From: Azospirillum sp. SYSU D00513 | Lineage (GTDB): Bacteria > Pseudomonadota > Alphaproteobacteria > Azospirillales > Azospirillaceae | Assembly: GCF_017356015.1 (NCBI RefSeq) | Contig: NZ_JAFIQV010000024.1 | Location: 45,702 to 109,701, forward strand | Length of the DNA stretch: 64,000 nucleotides | Reading direction: 5' to 3' | Translations under genes and position numbers: made by a program | In this document: one piece after another, positions 34,970 through 43,987 of the stretch | How the letters are laid out: the number at the start of each line of letters is the position of its first letter | How positions within the stretch are numbered: position 1 is the first letter of the stretch | Notes under the pieces: generated by a model | The model's input: only the letters and a program-made list of their open reading frames with translations | The model's database searches: none | Told to the model about the DNA's origin: nothing

Positions 34970-35887
34970 TCAGGCCCGGCCGGCGCCCGCCACCCCGAGG
35001 CTCAGCGCGTAGACGGTGGAGGTCGCGGTGATGAAGAGCGTGTTGCGGCGGGCACCACCGAAGGTCAGGTTCGACACCATCTGCGGGATGCGGACCTTGC
35101 CCAGCGGCGTGCCGTCGGGGGCGTAGCAGACCACCCCGTCGCGCGCACTGGTCCAGACGTTGCCCTCCACGTCCACCCGCATGCCGTCCGGCACGCCGGG
35201 GGAGATGGTGGCGAAGACGCGGCCTTCCGACAGGCGGCCGTCCTCGCCGACGGAGAAGGCGCGGATGTGGTGGGGCTGGTCGTCGCCGTGGCTGGCGCCG
35301 GAATCGGCGATGTAGAGCGTGCGCTCGTCGGGGGAGAAGGCGAGGCCGTTCGGCTTGACGAAATCGTCCGCCGCGACGCGCAGCTCGCCCGTGGCGGGGT
35401 CGAGCCGGTAGACGTAGCAGCCCGCCTGCTCCTGCGGGGCCTTGTAGCCCTCATAGTCGGACAGGATGCCGTAGGGCGGGTCGGTGAACCAGACCGTGCC
35501 GTCGGACCGCACCACCACGTCATTGGGGGAGTTCAGGCGCTTGCCGTCGTGGCGGTCGGCCAGCACGGTCAGGCTGCCGTCCGGCTCGGTCCGCGTCACG
35601 CGGCGGCCGCCATGCTCGCAGGTCACCAGCCGGCCCTCGCGGTCGCGCGTGTTGCCGTTGGAGTAGTTGGCGTTGGCCCGGAAGACGCCGACGCCCAGGT
35701 CCGGGACCCAGCGCAGCATGCGGTTGTTCGGGATGTCGCTCCAGACCAGACAGTTGCCGTCGGCGAACCAGACCGGGCCCTCCGCCCAGCGGCAGCCGGT
35801 GTACAGCGTCTCCAGGGGGGCGATCGGCACCGTCAGCTCGTAGAAGCGGCGGTCGAAATATTCCAGGTGATCCCCGACCATCGACAT
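34970..35887 (-). CDS. SMP-30/gluconolactonase-family sugar lactonase
   Basis: A 305-residue six-bladed beta-propeller of the SMP-30/LRE family. Metal-site motifs are visible: WAEGPVWF (Glu ligand, residues 34-41), NSPNDVVV (Asn/Asp, near 120), KPNGLAFSPDERTLYIADS (Asn, near 178) and PDGMRVDVEGNVWTSA (Asp, near 232). It would hydrolyse an aldonolactone to the aldonate in the cytoplasm; no signal peptide is seen. It is the last gene of the leftward ABC sugar-importer run, 39 bp after a permease gene, so it probably acts on the imported sugar after oxidation. Confidence 0.85.
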   Translation of the reverse strand: MSMVGDHLEYFDRRFYELTVPIAPLETLYTGCRWAEGPVWFADGNCLVWSDIPNNRMLRWVPDLGVGVFRANANYSNGNTRDREGRLVTCEHGGRRVTRTEPDGSLTVLADRHDGKRLNSPNDVVVRSDGTVWFTDPPYGILSDYEGYKAPQEQAGCYVYRLDPATGELRVAADDFVKPNGLAFSPDERTLYIADSGASHGDDQPHHIRAFSVGEDGRLSEGRVFATISPGVPDGMRVDVEGNVWTSARDGVVCYAPDGTPLGKVRIPQMVSNLTFGGARRNTLFITATSTVYALSLGVAGAGRA

Positions 35888-35926
35888 GGTGTCGTTTCCT
35901 TCCCGAATGATTTTTTGCTTTGGCGC

Positions 35927-36877
35927 TCAGCGCTGCGCGGGCTCACCGCCGGCCAGCGTGATGACGGCGATGATGATGAGGCCGGTCAGGACCAGCCGGA
36001 ATCCGGCGCCGAGCCCCATGCTGTTGAGCATGCTGACCAGCAGGAACAGGAACAGCGAGGCGCCCCAGATCCCCGGCACGTTGGCCCGGCCACCGGCGAC
36101 CGAGCAGCCGCCGATGACCACCACGGCGATGGAGGCCAGCAGATATTCCTGCCCCATGTCGAGCGAGGCACCGCCCGAGAATCCCGCCAGCAGCACGCCG
36201 CACAGCGCCGCGAAGACCGCGCACAGCACATAGGTGGCGGAGCGCACCAGCCCCACCCGCACCCCGGCCAGCCAGGCCGCCCGCGGGTTCTGTCCCACCG
36301 CCAGCACCGACCGGCCGTACACCGTGCGCGCCAGCACCACGCCCACCACGGCGGCCAGCAGCACCGCGCAGACCGCGTTGACCGGCACGCCGTAGAGCCG
36401 CGCCGTGGCGAAGTCCTGCAAGGCCTGCGGCGGGCGGACCTGAAGCCCACGCCCGTAGCTGATGGCGGCGGACTGGATCAGGAAGCTCGCCGACAGGGTC
36501 GCGATGATTGGCGGCATGCGCAGCAGGTGGATCAGCACGTTGTTGAACAGCCCCACCGCGACGCCGCAGCCCAAGGCCGCCAGGACGCCGAGCGGGATGT
36601 TCGCGTCCTCGCCCCCCATCACCCGCATGGCGACAACGGCGGCCAGCGTGATGGTGGCGGGGATGGACAGGTCGATGTTGCCCGGCCCCAGCGTGATGAC
36701 CATCATCTGGCCCAGCCCGACGATGACGAAGAAGGCCGCGAAGGCGAGCGATGCGGTGACCGCCTCGTCGGCGCCGCGCCCCTGAAGGAAGAGGACGAGC
36801 ATTCCCCAGGCGGCGAAGGCCGCCGCGAAGGACCAGAACCAGGGCTTGCGGGTCGGGAGCAGGGCGGAGAGGGTCAT
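35927..36877 (-). CDS. Ribose-type sugar ABC transporter permease
   Basis: A 316-residue BPD_transp_2 permease. It carries the conserved LGPGNIDLSIPATITLAAVV (residues 63-82) and the loop VGQNPRAAWLAGVRVGLVRS. ATG 36877 abuts the upstream permease stop (36878-36880), and its AAGGAGG ribosome site lies inside that gene, so the two permeases are tightly coupled. It pairs with the next permease to form the channel. Confidence 0.9.
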   Translation of the reverse strand: MTLSALLPTRKPWFWSFAAAFAAWGMLVLFLQGRGADEAVTASLAFAAFFVIVGLGQMMVITLGPGNIDLSIPATITLAAVVAMRVMGGEDANIPLGVLAALGCGVAVGLFNNVLIHLLRMPPIIATLSASFLIQSAAISYGRGLQVRPPQALQDFATARLYGVPVNAVCAVLLAAVVGVVLARTVYGRSVLAVGQNPRAAWLAGVRVGLVRSATYVLCAVFAALCGVLLAGFSGGASLDMGQEYLLASIAVVVIGGCSVAGGRANVPGIWGASLFLFLLVSMLNSMGLGAGFRLVLTGLIIIAVITLAGGEPAQR

Positions 36878-37852
36878 TCAGTCCTCCTTGCGGACCACGA
36901 AGGCGCGCAGCGCCAGCACGGCGATCAGGATCGCGCCCTGCGCCCCCACCTGCCAGTCGGGCGAGATGCGCAGGAAGGTCAGCGCCGAGCCGGCCAGCGC
37001 CAGGGTCAGCGCGCCGAGCACGGCGCCGACGGGGGAGACGCGCCCGCCCGTGAACTCGCAGCCGCCGAGGATCGCCCCGGCGATGGACAGCAGCGTGTAG
37101 CGTAGCGCGATGTTGGCGTCCGCCGAGGTGGAGATGCCCAGCAGCGCCAGCCCCGACAGCACACCGAACAGACCGGCCAGCGCGTACATCGTCATGGTCG
37201 CCCGCAGGCTCGACCAGCCGGAGCGCCGCATCGCCTGCGGGTTGCCGCCGAAGCCGCGCAGGATGGCGCCGTAGGAGGTGCGCATCAGCCCGACATGCAC
37301 CAACAGCGCTATGACGATGGAGGCGAGGATGGGGAAGGGCAGGTAGGGCGGCTTGAAGGCCATCAGCGACTTCAGCCAGCCCGGTGCGGCACCGCCCGGC
37401 GTCGGCAGCAGGATCACCGCCAGCCCCAGCCAGACGAAGGACATGCCGAGCGTGACCACGATCGAGGGCAGGCGGCGCAGATGGATCAGCGCGCCCAGCC
37501 CCGCATAGGCCAGGATGCAGGCGGCCAGCGCCGCCACCCCCAGCAGCGGCGTCTGGTTCAGCCAGGTGGCGCCGATGCAGGCGCTCAGCCCGACGAAGCC
37601 GCCGATGGACAGATCCAGGTCGTTGACCGTCATGACGAAGAGCTGCGCCATGGTGGCCAGCACGATGGGCACGGCAAGGTTCAGCATCAGGTTGATGCCG
37701 AAGGGCGTCATCGCGCGCGGCTGGATCCAGAAAATGGTGCCGAGCAGCAGGAGGAGCGTCACGGCCGGCAGGGCCGCGCGCAATGCATTGCGCGACAGGA
37801 GGGCGTTGCGCGAGAAGAGGGCGTTGCGCGAGGGGAGGGCGTTAGCGGTCAT
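36878..37852 (-). CDS. Ribose-type sugar ABC transporter permease with N-terminal SRNAL repeats
   Basis: A 324-residue BPD_transp_2 permease with the expected helices and the motif TVNDLDLSIGGFVGLSACIG (residues 75-94). The N-terminus carries three near-identical units (SRNALF/SRNALL/SRNALR, residues 7-25), encoded by a tandem DNA repeat, ahead of the first helix; this is unusual for the family. It starts 12 bp after the ATPase stop in the importer operon. Confidence 0.88.
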   Translation of the reverse strand: MTANALPSRNALFSRNALLSRNALRAALPAVTLLLLLGTIFWIQPRAMTPFGINLMLNLAVPIVLATMAQLFVMTVNDLDLSIGGFVGLSACIGATWLNQTPLLGVAALAACILAYAGLGALIHLRRLPSIVVTLGMSFVWLGLAVILLPTPGGAAPGWLKSLMAFKPPYLPFPILASIVIALLVHVGLMRTSYGAILRGFGGNPQAMRRSGWSSLRATMTMYALAGLFGVLSGLALLGISTSADANIALRYTLLSIAGAILGGCEFTGGRVSPVGAVLGALTLALAGSALTFLRISPDWQVGAQGAILIAVLALRAFVVRKED

Positions 37853-37864
37853 GCTTGCGCTCCG

Positions 37865-39298
37865 TCAGAAGGAGGCCTGCAGGATCCGCTCCTCGGTGAG
37901 CTGGCCCTGGCCCAGGTCGGCGGAGATGGCGCCGTTGCGGAACACGTACACGCGGTCGCATTCGTAGAGTTCTTCCATTTCGGTCGTGTACCAGAGAAAG
38001 GTGCGGCCCCGGTCCGCCTCGTCGCGGATCAACCGGTAGACCTCGCGCTTGGTCTGCACGTCCACTCCGCGCATCGGATCGTCCATCAGAATGATCTGCG
38101 CGTCGGAGCCGAGCGCCCGGGCGAACAGCGCCTTCTGCTGGTTGCCGCCGGACAGGGACAGGATGCCGAGGTCGAGGTCGGGCGCGCGGATCCCGATGCG
38201 GGTGCGCCACTCCTCGGCCAGCCGGTTCTCCCGGTCGGGGTCGATCAGCAGCCCGCGGCGGGCGGCCTTCAGCGAGCGGACGCCGATGTTCTGCTTGATG
38301 GACCAGAGCGGGAAGACGCCGTCGCGCTGGCGATCCCCTGCGACCATCGCCACCGTGCCCGACACGCTGACCCCGGCGGTGCGGCGCTGTGCCGCCCGGA
38401 AGACGGACAGCAGCAGGTCGGTCTGGCCGTGCGCGGCGAGGCCGCCCAGCCCGACGATCTCGCCGGCCCGCGCGGTGAAGGCGGAACCCCGCTCCGCCCG
38501 CACCCGGATCTCCGCGCCGTTGGCGGCGCGGGCCTCGCGCGCTTGGGCCTGGTGATGGGCGAGGCCGCCCATGGCGACCACCAGCCCCTCGCGGTCGTAG
38601 GCCGAGGCGGCGTCCACCGCCACGACCCGCCCGTCGCGCATGATGACGACGCGGTCGGCCGTCTCCAGGATCTCGTGCAGCATGTGGGAGATGAGGATCA
38701 CCCCGATCCCCGCCGCCACCTGCCGGCGGACGAAGGACAGGAGCTGGCCGGCGCGCGAGGCGTCGAGCGAGGAGGTCGGCTCGTCCAGGATCACGAAGCG
38801 CAACGGCGTGTCGGTGACGGTGAAGGCGCGGGCGATCTCCACCATCTGGCGCTGGGCGATCGACAGCTCCGACACGGGCGTGCCGGGGGCGATGCCGTGG
38901 CCGGGAAAGATGTCGTCCAGCATGGCGCCGATCAGCGCGGCCGAGCGCTTCTTCCAGCCGAAGCCGCGCAGGTGCGGGTGGAAGACCCGCGTGTTCTCCG
39001 CGACCGTCAGGTTGCCGCAGAGCGACAGCTCCTGGAAGACGCAGCGCACCCCCAGCGCGTGGGCGCGGAAGACGGAATAGGAGCGGTCCAGCAGGGTGCC
39101 GTCGATCATCAGCCGCCCGCCGTCGGGCGCCAGCGTGCCGGCCAGCACGTTCATCAGCGTGGACTTGCCGGCGCCGTTGTGGCCGACGAGGCCAAGGCAT
39201 TCCCCGCTCTGCAGGGCGAGGTCGACGCCCGTCAGCGCCTTCACGGCGCCGAAACTCTTCGCCACGCCCGACAGGGTGATGACGGTCCGGCTGGTCAT
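37865..39298 (-). CDS. Ribose-type sugar ABC transporter ATPase (two ABC domains)
   Basis: A 477-residue double-ABC ATPase of the RbsA/MglA class. The N-terminal domain has Walker [10 protein letters not shown] (residues 38-46), the signature region [15 protein letters not shown] and Walker [13 protein letters not shown]. The C-terminal domain keeps [15 protein letters not shown] and [12 protein letters not shown] but has a degenerate Walker A ([12 protein letters not shown]), as is common in this class. It drives import of the unknown pentose, hexose or deoxysugar bound by the SBP encoded upstream. Confidence 0.9.
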   Translation of the reverse strand: MTSRTVITLSGVAKSFGAVKALTGVDLALQSGECLGLVGHNGAGKSTLMNVLAGTLAPDGGRLMIDGTLLDRSYSVFRAHALGVRCVFQELSLCGNLTVAENTRVFHPHLRGFGWKKRSAALIGAMLDDIFPGHGIAPGTPVSELSIAQRQMVEIARAFTVTDTPLRFVILDEPTSSLDASRAGQLLSFVRRQVAAGIGVILISHMLHEILETADRVVIMRDGRVVAVDAASAYDREGLVVAMGGLAHHQAQAREARAANGAEIRVRAERGSAFTARAGEIVGLGGLAAHGQTDLLLSVFRAAQRRTAGVSVSGTVAMVAGDRQRDGVFPLWSIKQNIGVRSLKAARRGLLIDPDRENRLAEEWRTRIGIRAPDLDLGILSLSGGNQQKALFARALGSDAQIILMDDPMRGVDVQTKREVYRLIRDEADRGRTFLWYTTEMEELYECDRVYVFRNGAISADLGQGQLTEERILQASF

Positions 39299-39380
39299 CG
39301 GCGGCTTCCTTTTTTCGGCACGTCATGCCGGGCGGCGGCGCGTCGGAGCGCCGCCGCCTGGTGTCCTCGAGGCCGGCGGC

Positions 39381-40388
39381 TTACTTGGCGGCCTGGATCT
39401 TCTGGGCGTCGGCCTGGCTGTATTCGACGTTGGCGACGCCGCCCGGCTGGGTGGCGGCCAGCACCGTGTCCAGATCGGCCTTGGAGACGGTCAGGTAGGG
39501 GGCGACGATGTCCTTCGGGAACTCCTTGCCGTCCAGCACCTGCTGCGCGACCCAGAAGGCCAGCGTGGCGATGCCCGGCGCGATGGTGGCGGAGAAGGTT
39601 TCGTAGCCGTTGGCGGCGTTCTGCTGCTTCCACCAGGCCAGCTCGTCCTGGCGGTTGCCGAGGATGATGATCGGCGTCGGCCGGCCGGCGATGCGGAAGG
39701 CCTCGGCCGCACCCGTGCCGTCGCCGCCCTGCGTCACGATGGCGTCGATGGCCGGCAGGCTCGGCAGGACGCCGGCCACGGCGCGCTGCGCCACCGTCTG
39801 GGTCCAGTCGCCGTTGACCGCCGCGACGATCTTGAACTGCGGGTGCTTCTCGATGCCCTGGAGGATGCCGGCGTGGATGTCCTCGTCGATGGAGCTGCCG
39901 GCGAGGCCGCGGATCTCCAGCAGGTTGCCGCCCTTGGGCAGGCGCGTCGCGAGATACTCGACCTGCTTGCGGCCCAGCTCCTTGAAGTCCACCTGGACGC
40001 GGTAGGCGCAGGGCTCCGTCACGATGCCGTCGAAGGAGACGACGACGATGCCCGCGTCGCAGGCCGCCTTGACCGAGCCGTTCAGCGCCGTCGGCGAGGC
40101 CGCGTCCACCACGATGGCGTCGTAGCCCTGGAGGATCATGTTCTGGATCTGCGCCGCCTGCTCCGTCACCTGGTTCTCGGCGGTGGTGAAGGCGGTGGCC
40201 TCGGCGACGATGCCCTTGGCCACGGCGTCCTTGGCGACCTTCTCCCAGCTCTGCAGCATGGTCTGGCGCCAGGTGTTTCCGGCGTAGTTGTTGGACAGGG
40301 CGATGCGCTTGTCCGCGGTGTCGGCGAGCGCCGGGCCGGCGGCGATCATGAGGGCCACGGCCGAGGTGGCGAGGGCTTTGAGCATCAT
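39381..40388 (-). CDS. Ribose-type sugar ABC transporter substrate-binding protein
   Basis: A 335-residue periplasmic binding protein with a signal peptide (MMLKALATSAVALMIAAGPA, cleaved after ALA) and the Peripla_BP_4 fold: IALSNNYAGNTWRQTML at the mature start, GYDAIVVDAASPTALNG, and IVTQGGDGTGAAEAFR in the second lobe. GGAGGAAACCCC precedes the ATG at 40388. It is the first gene of a five-gene operon (SBP, ATPase, two permeases, SMP-30 lactonase). The ligand is not identifiable from sequence alone. Confidence 0.88.
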   Translation of the reverse strand: MMLKALATSAVALMIAAGPALADTADKRIALSNNYAGNTWRQTMLQSWEKVAKDAVAKGIVAEATAFTTAENQVTEQAAQIQNMILQGYDAIVVDAASPTALNGSVKAACDAGIVVVSFDGIVTEPCAYRVQVDFKELGRKQVEYLATRLPKGGNLLEIRGLAGSSIDEDIHAGILQGIEKHPQFKIVAAVNGDWTQTVAQRAVAGVLPSLPAIDAIVTQGGDGTGAAEAFRIAGRPTPIIILGNRQDELAWWKQQNAANGYETFSATIAPGIATLAFWVAQQVLDGKEFPKDIVAPYLTVSKADLDTVLAATQPGGVANVEYSQADAQKIQAAK

Positions 40389-40456
40389 GGGGTTTCCTCC
40401 GGGGGCGCGGCCTTGCGGCGCGTCTTCTTGGCTTTGCGGGTGGAGCGGACAGTCAG

Positions 40457-40528
40457 CTTACAGAAGGCGGGGATAGCTGACCAATATGATTTCCCGGGGG
40501 TACCGATATCGCTTCTGATATCTGTAAG
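40457..40528 (-). promoter_or_regulatory. Promoter/operator region of the ABC sugar operon
   Basis: Upstream of the SBP start lie an inverted repeat ATATC-N6-GATAT (40506-40521) and a wider pair CTTACAGA (40457-40464) / TCTGTAAG (40521-40528). The ATATC/GATAT half-sites recur with a 3-bp spacer in the operator by the GntR gene at 43988, which may regulate both. Confidence 0.4.
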
Positions 40529-40552
40529 TGCGGGCGGGGTGCGGCCAGAAAA

Positions 40553-40579
40553 AAGGCCCGCGGCGGAGCCGCGGGCCTT
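40553..40579 (-). terminator. Intrinsic terminator of the TRAP operon
   Basis: A perfect 12-bp GC-rich stem (40553-40564 with 40568-40579) and 3-nt loop, followed on the minus strand by TTTTTT. It is 31 bp past the dctM stop and separates the TRAP genes from the ABC operon promoter. Confidence 0.85.
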
Positions 40580-40610
40580 GGCAGGGTCGGGCGGTTCCGC
40601 CGTTCGCCGC

Positions 40611-42017
40611 CTACTTGCCGAGCCCGAGCGTGCGGGGCAGCCAGAGGGTCAGCTCGGGGATGTAGGTGATGGCGATGAGGGCGGCGAAGAGCGGGATGAG
40701 CCAGGGCAGGATCGCCATGGTGGTCCGCTCCACCGACAGCTTGGCGACGCGCGCCAGCACGAACAGCACCATGCCCAGCGGCGGGTGCAGCAGGCCGATC
40801 ATCAGGTTCAGCACCATGACCAGCCCGAAATGCAGCGGGTCGATGCCGAGCTTCAGCACGATGGGCAGCAGGATCGGCACGAGGATGGTGATCGCCGCGA
40901 TGGTGTCGATGAAGCAGCCGACGAACAGGATCAGCAGGTTCGCCAGGAACAGGAACACCCACTTGTTCTGCGTCAGGCCGAGGATCGCGTCCGACAGCAG
41001 CTGGGCCGCCTGGCTGGCGGTCAGCAGCCAGGCGAAGATCGAGGCGGCGGTGACGATGAACAGGACGGACGCCGTCGTCTCCACCGTGTCGAAGGTGGCC
41101 TTGGCGAGCGAGCGGAAGGTCATGGAGCGGTAGCGCACCAGCCCCAGGAACAGCGACCAGATGACGGCGGCCACCGCGGCCTCCGTCGGGGTGAACCAGC
41201 CGAGCGTCATGCCGCCGATCAGGATGACCGGCGCCATCAGCGCCATCACGGCGGAGAAGTCGAAGTACCAGTCGGCGGCCAGCAGGACGGCGAGCCCGAT
41301 GCCGATGGCCCAGTTGGGGGAGACGCCGGCCAGGGTCATCAGCCACACGCCCATCGGGAAGGCCAGCACCACCAGGATCTCGATGGAGGCGGCGCCCAGC
41401 CGCTTCCACTCGAACTCCATGTCGCCGCCCCAGTTGTTGCGCCGCGCGATGAAGGCGACCGTGCCCATCATGAACAGCGTCATCAGCACGCCCGGGATCA
41501 GCCCGGCCAGGAAGAGCGCGCCGATGGAGACGTTGGCCATCATGCCGTAGATCACGAAAGGCAGGGACGGCGGGATGATCGGCCCCAGCGTGGCCGAGGC
41601 CGCCGTCACGCCGACCGCGAATTCCGTGTTGTAGCCATGGTCCTTCATGGCCTTGATCTCGATGGTGCCGAGGCCGGCCGCGTCGGCGATGGCGGTGCCC
41701 GACATGCCGGAGAAGATCACCGAGCCGACGATGTTCACCTGGCCCAGCCCGCCGCGCATCCAGCCGACCAGCGCCACCGCGAAGTTGTAGATGCGGCCGG
41801 TGACGCCGGCGATGTTCATCAGGTTGCCGGCCAGGATGAAGAAGGGCACGGCCAGCAGCGGGAAGCTCTCGACGCCCGCGAACATGCGCTGCGCCAGCAC
41901 CACGTCGGGCACGGAGCCGGTCACGACGATGTAGACCAGCGAGGAGCCGGCGAGCGCCACGGCGACGGGAAGCCCCAGCAGCATGAGGCCGAGGAAGGTG
42001 CCGATCAGAATCCACAT
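40611..42017 (-). CDS. dctM: TRAP transporter large permease (DctM)
   Basis: A 468-residue DctM-family membrane protein with about 12-13 helices and family motifs MFAGVESFPLLAVPFFILAG (near residue 44) and SGTAIADAAGLGTIEIKAMK. It is the ion-coupled transport channel of a tripartite ATP-independent periplasmic importer. It starts 6 bp after the dctQ stop, and a T-tailed terminator follows. At 468 residues it is somewhat longer than the common 425-430. The substrate is not shown but is probably a sugar acid, given the neighbours. Confidence 0.92.
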   Translation of the reverse strand: MWILIGTFLGLMLLGLPVAVALAGSSLVYIVVTGSVPDVVLAQRMFAGVESFPLLAVPFFILAGNLMNIAGVTGRIYNFAVALVGWMRGGLGQVNIVGSVIFSGMSGTAIADAAGLGTIEIKAMKDHGYNTEFAVGVTAASATLGPIIPPSLPFVIYGMMANVSIGALFLAGLIPGVLMTLFMMGTVAFIARRNNWGGDMEFEWKRLGAASIEILVVLAFPMGVWLMTLAGVSPNWAIGIGLAVLLAADWYFDFSAVMALMAPVILIGGMTLGWFTPTEAAVAAVIWSLFLGLVRYRSMTFRSLAKATFDTVETTASVLFIVTAASIFAWLLTASQAAQLLSDAILGLTQNKWVFLFLANLLILFVGCFIDTIAAITILVPILLPIVLKLGIDPLHFGLVMVLNLMIGLLHPPLGMVLFVLARVAKLSVERTTMAILPWLIPLFAALIAITYIPELTLWLPRTLGLGK

Positions 42018-42023
42018 GATGCC

Positions 42024-42641
42024 TTACACTCCCGTCCCGTCGAAGGCCTCGGGCCGTTCCAGGATCGAATAGCCGCGCCGCCAGTTCACGACCGTCACCT
42101 GGAGCGAACGCAGGAACATAAGCGCGCAGCCGGCGACCACCGTGTAGTAGACAAGCCCCTTGGGCAGGTCGATGGTGACCATGGCCTCCTCGCCGACGAT
42201 CTCCGTGAAGCGCCACATCAGGTGCGTCAGGTAGGCGAAGAAGGCCGTGCGGATCAGGTCCACCGCCGTGGACAGCACCCGCGCGGCACCGGCCGGCAGG
42301 AAGCGGAAGAGGATGTCCACCTGGATGTGGCGCGATAGCCGCACGCACATGGCGGAGCCCACGAAGACCAGCGCCACCAGGCAGTAGGAGGCGATCTCCT
42401 CCGTCCAGTAGAGCGAATCGTTCAGCGCGTAGCGCGTGAAGAACTGGAGGAAGACCACGACCGCCATGAACCAGAACAGGGCGGCCGTGGCCCAGTCTTC
42501 CACGGCGTAGGGGGAGAGGTCGGCCGGCGGGGCCTCCTCCTCGAAGCTGTGGGCGAGTTCCTGGGCGTCGAGGGGCTTGTGGACCTCGCCCGCGCCGCCC
42601 CCTGCGCCACCCGGCGCGCCGCCCTTGGCGTAGCTTGTCAT
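42024..42641 (-). CDS. dctQ: TRAP transporter small permease (DctQ)
   Basis: A 205-residue DctQ-family protein with four membrane helices (starting near residues 53, 83, 122 and 164) and the family motif FTRYALNDSLYWTEEIASYC. The N-terminal 45 residues are Gly/Glu/Pro-rich and presumably cytoplasmic. The ATG at 42641 was chosen because of the GAGGAACGC site upstream; a 14-residue extension is possible. It pairs with DctM. Confidence 0.87.
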   Translation of the reverse strand: MTSYAKGGAPGGAGGGAGEVHKPLDAQELAHSFEEEAPPADLSPYAVEDWATAALFWFMAVVVFLQFFTRYALNDSLYWTEEIASYCLVALVFVGSAMCVRLSRHIQVDILFRFLPAGAARVLSTAVDLIRTAFFAYLTHLMWRFTEIVGEEAMVTIDLPKGLVYYTVVAGCALMFLRSLQVTVVNWRRGYSILERPEAFDGTGV

Positions 42642-42768
42642 GCGTTCCTCTGCAAGCAGCGCGGCCACCCGGTCCAGCGGCACCGCGCGAATGCCGCGCG
42701 GTGCCGGAGGAGGGGTGGCCGCTTGGATCGAAGGGCCCCCGGCGGGAGGCTCCTTTACGACGGGACCC

Positions 42769-43755
42769 TTACTTCAGGGCCTGGATCGCGTCCCAGTCGG
42801 CCTTGCGGTAGCCGGCGCTCTCCGGCGTCACGGCTTTCAGCACCGCGTCGCGGAACTCCGCCGTGTTCACCTCGGTGACGGTCAGGCCACGCTGGCGGAA
42901 GCCTTCCACCAGCTCCTTCTCCTTCACCTGGATCTCCTGGGTGGTGCGGGAGGCCGCCTCCTGCGTCACCTCGGTGAAGATCTTCTTGTCCTCCGGCGAC
43001 AGCTTCGACCAGACCGACTTGGAGACGATGGTGTTGAGGCTGTCCACGATGTGGCCGGTCAGCACGATGTGCTTCTGCACCTCGAAGAACTTCTTGGCCT
43101 CGATGGTCGTCAGCGGGTTCTCCTGCGCGTCCACCGTGCCGTTCTGCAGCGCCAGATAGACCTCCGCGAAGGCGATCGGCGTCGGGTTGGCGCCGCAGGC
43201 GCGCGGCATGGCGAGGTAGGCCGGCGCGTCGGGCACGCGGATCTTGAGCCCCTTCATGTCGGCGCAGGTCTTGACCGGCTTGTTCGAGCTGGTGTGGCGC
43301 GTGCCGTAGTAGCTCAGCGAGACGATGTGGTGGCCGGTCTTCTCCTCGTAGCCCTTGGCGAGGTTCTCGAACACGTCGCTCTTCGAGAAGGTCAGGAGAT
43401 GCTGCGGGTCGCGGAAGATGTAGGGGTAGTAGGTGACGCCGATGGGCGGGTAGGCGCGCGCGGCGAAGCTGGAGCCGGAGATGATCATGTCCACGGTGCC
43501 GAGCGACAGGCCCTGGTTGATGTCCGCTTCCTTGCCGAGCTGCGAGGCCGGGAAGACGTCGATCTGGTAGCGGTTGTTGGTGCGCTTGGCGATTTCCTGC
43601 GCGGCCCAGACCGACTGGGTGTGGAAGGGCTCCGACGTCTCGTAGACGTGGGCCCATTTCAGCTTCGTCTGGGCGCTGGCGTCCGTCGCGGCGGCGAGCG
43701 GGGCCGCCAGTACGAGGGCGAGGCCGATGGCGGCACGGCGTGTGATCGGGAACAT
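42769..43755 (-). CDS. dctP: TRAP transporter substrate-binding protein (DctP)
   Basis: A 328-residue periplasmic DctP-family protein with a signal peptide (TRRAAIGLALVLAAPLAAAT, cleaved after ASA). Family features include KWAHVYETSEPFHTQSVWAA, GKEADINQGLSLGTVDMI, the conserved Arg in DMKGLKIRVPDAPAYL that binds the carboxylate, and EVYLALQNGTVDAQENPLT. The start at 43755 was preferred to 43761 because GGGGGAG lies 7 bp upstream of the former and too near the latter. First gene of the TRAP operon, divergent from a GntR regulator. Confidence 0.9.
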   Translation of the reverse strand: MFPITRRAAIGLALVLAAPLAAATDASAQTKLKWAHVYETSEPFHTQSVWAAQEIAKRTNNRYQIDVFPASQLGKEADINQGLSLGTVDMIISGSSFAARAYPPIGVTYYPYIFRDPQHLLTFSKSDVFENLAKGYEEKTGHHIVSLSYYGTRHTSSNKPVKTCADMKGLKIRVPDAPAYLAMPRACGANPTPIAFAEVYLALQNGTVDAQENPLTTIEAKKFFEVQKHIVLTGHIVDSLNTIVSKSVWSKLSPEDKKIFTEVTQEAASRTTQEIQVKEKELVEGFRQRGLTVTEVNTAEFRDAVLKAVTPESAGYRKADWDAIQALK

Positions 43756-43851
43756 GGTCATTCTCCCCCCTAGAGAACCGACATCGCCGGTTGGTTCGCT
43801 GCGGTTCAGCCCCGGCCCATGTCGTGCTGGCAATCGGGCCAGCGCTTCGTT

Positions 43852-43864
43852 ATATCTAAGATAT
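43852..43864. promoter_or_regulatory. Palindromic operator between dctP and the GntR gene
   Basis: ATATCTAAGATAT is a perfect 6-1-6 palindrome located 97 bp from the dctP start and 124 bp from the divergent GntR start. It is a good candidate for the binding site of that regulator and for autoregulation. Confidence 0.55.
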
Positions 43865-43987
43865 GAGCAGCGAATTGTTGGGGATGCAAGCGTTTTTAAG
43901 CCCGGCGGCGCGCCCCTGAAAGACAGGCGCCGCCCTTCGCCGGAACGCTTGCGCATGCCGGAACGCTGCCGCAGGGGGGAATGCAGG

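Noticed and set aside
39096..42338. A 1080-codon ORF on the plus strand
   Set aside because: It is the mirror of the ABC ATPase/SBP and TRAP genes on the minus strand; its product is a His/Arg/Gly/Gln-rich low-complexity chain with no domain. Long antisense frames are expected at this GC content.
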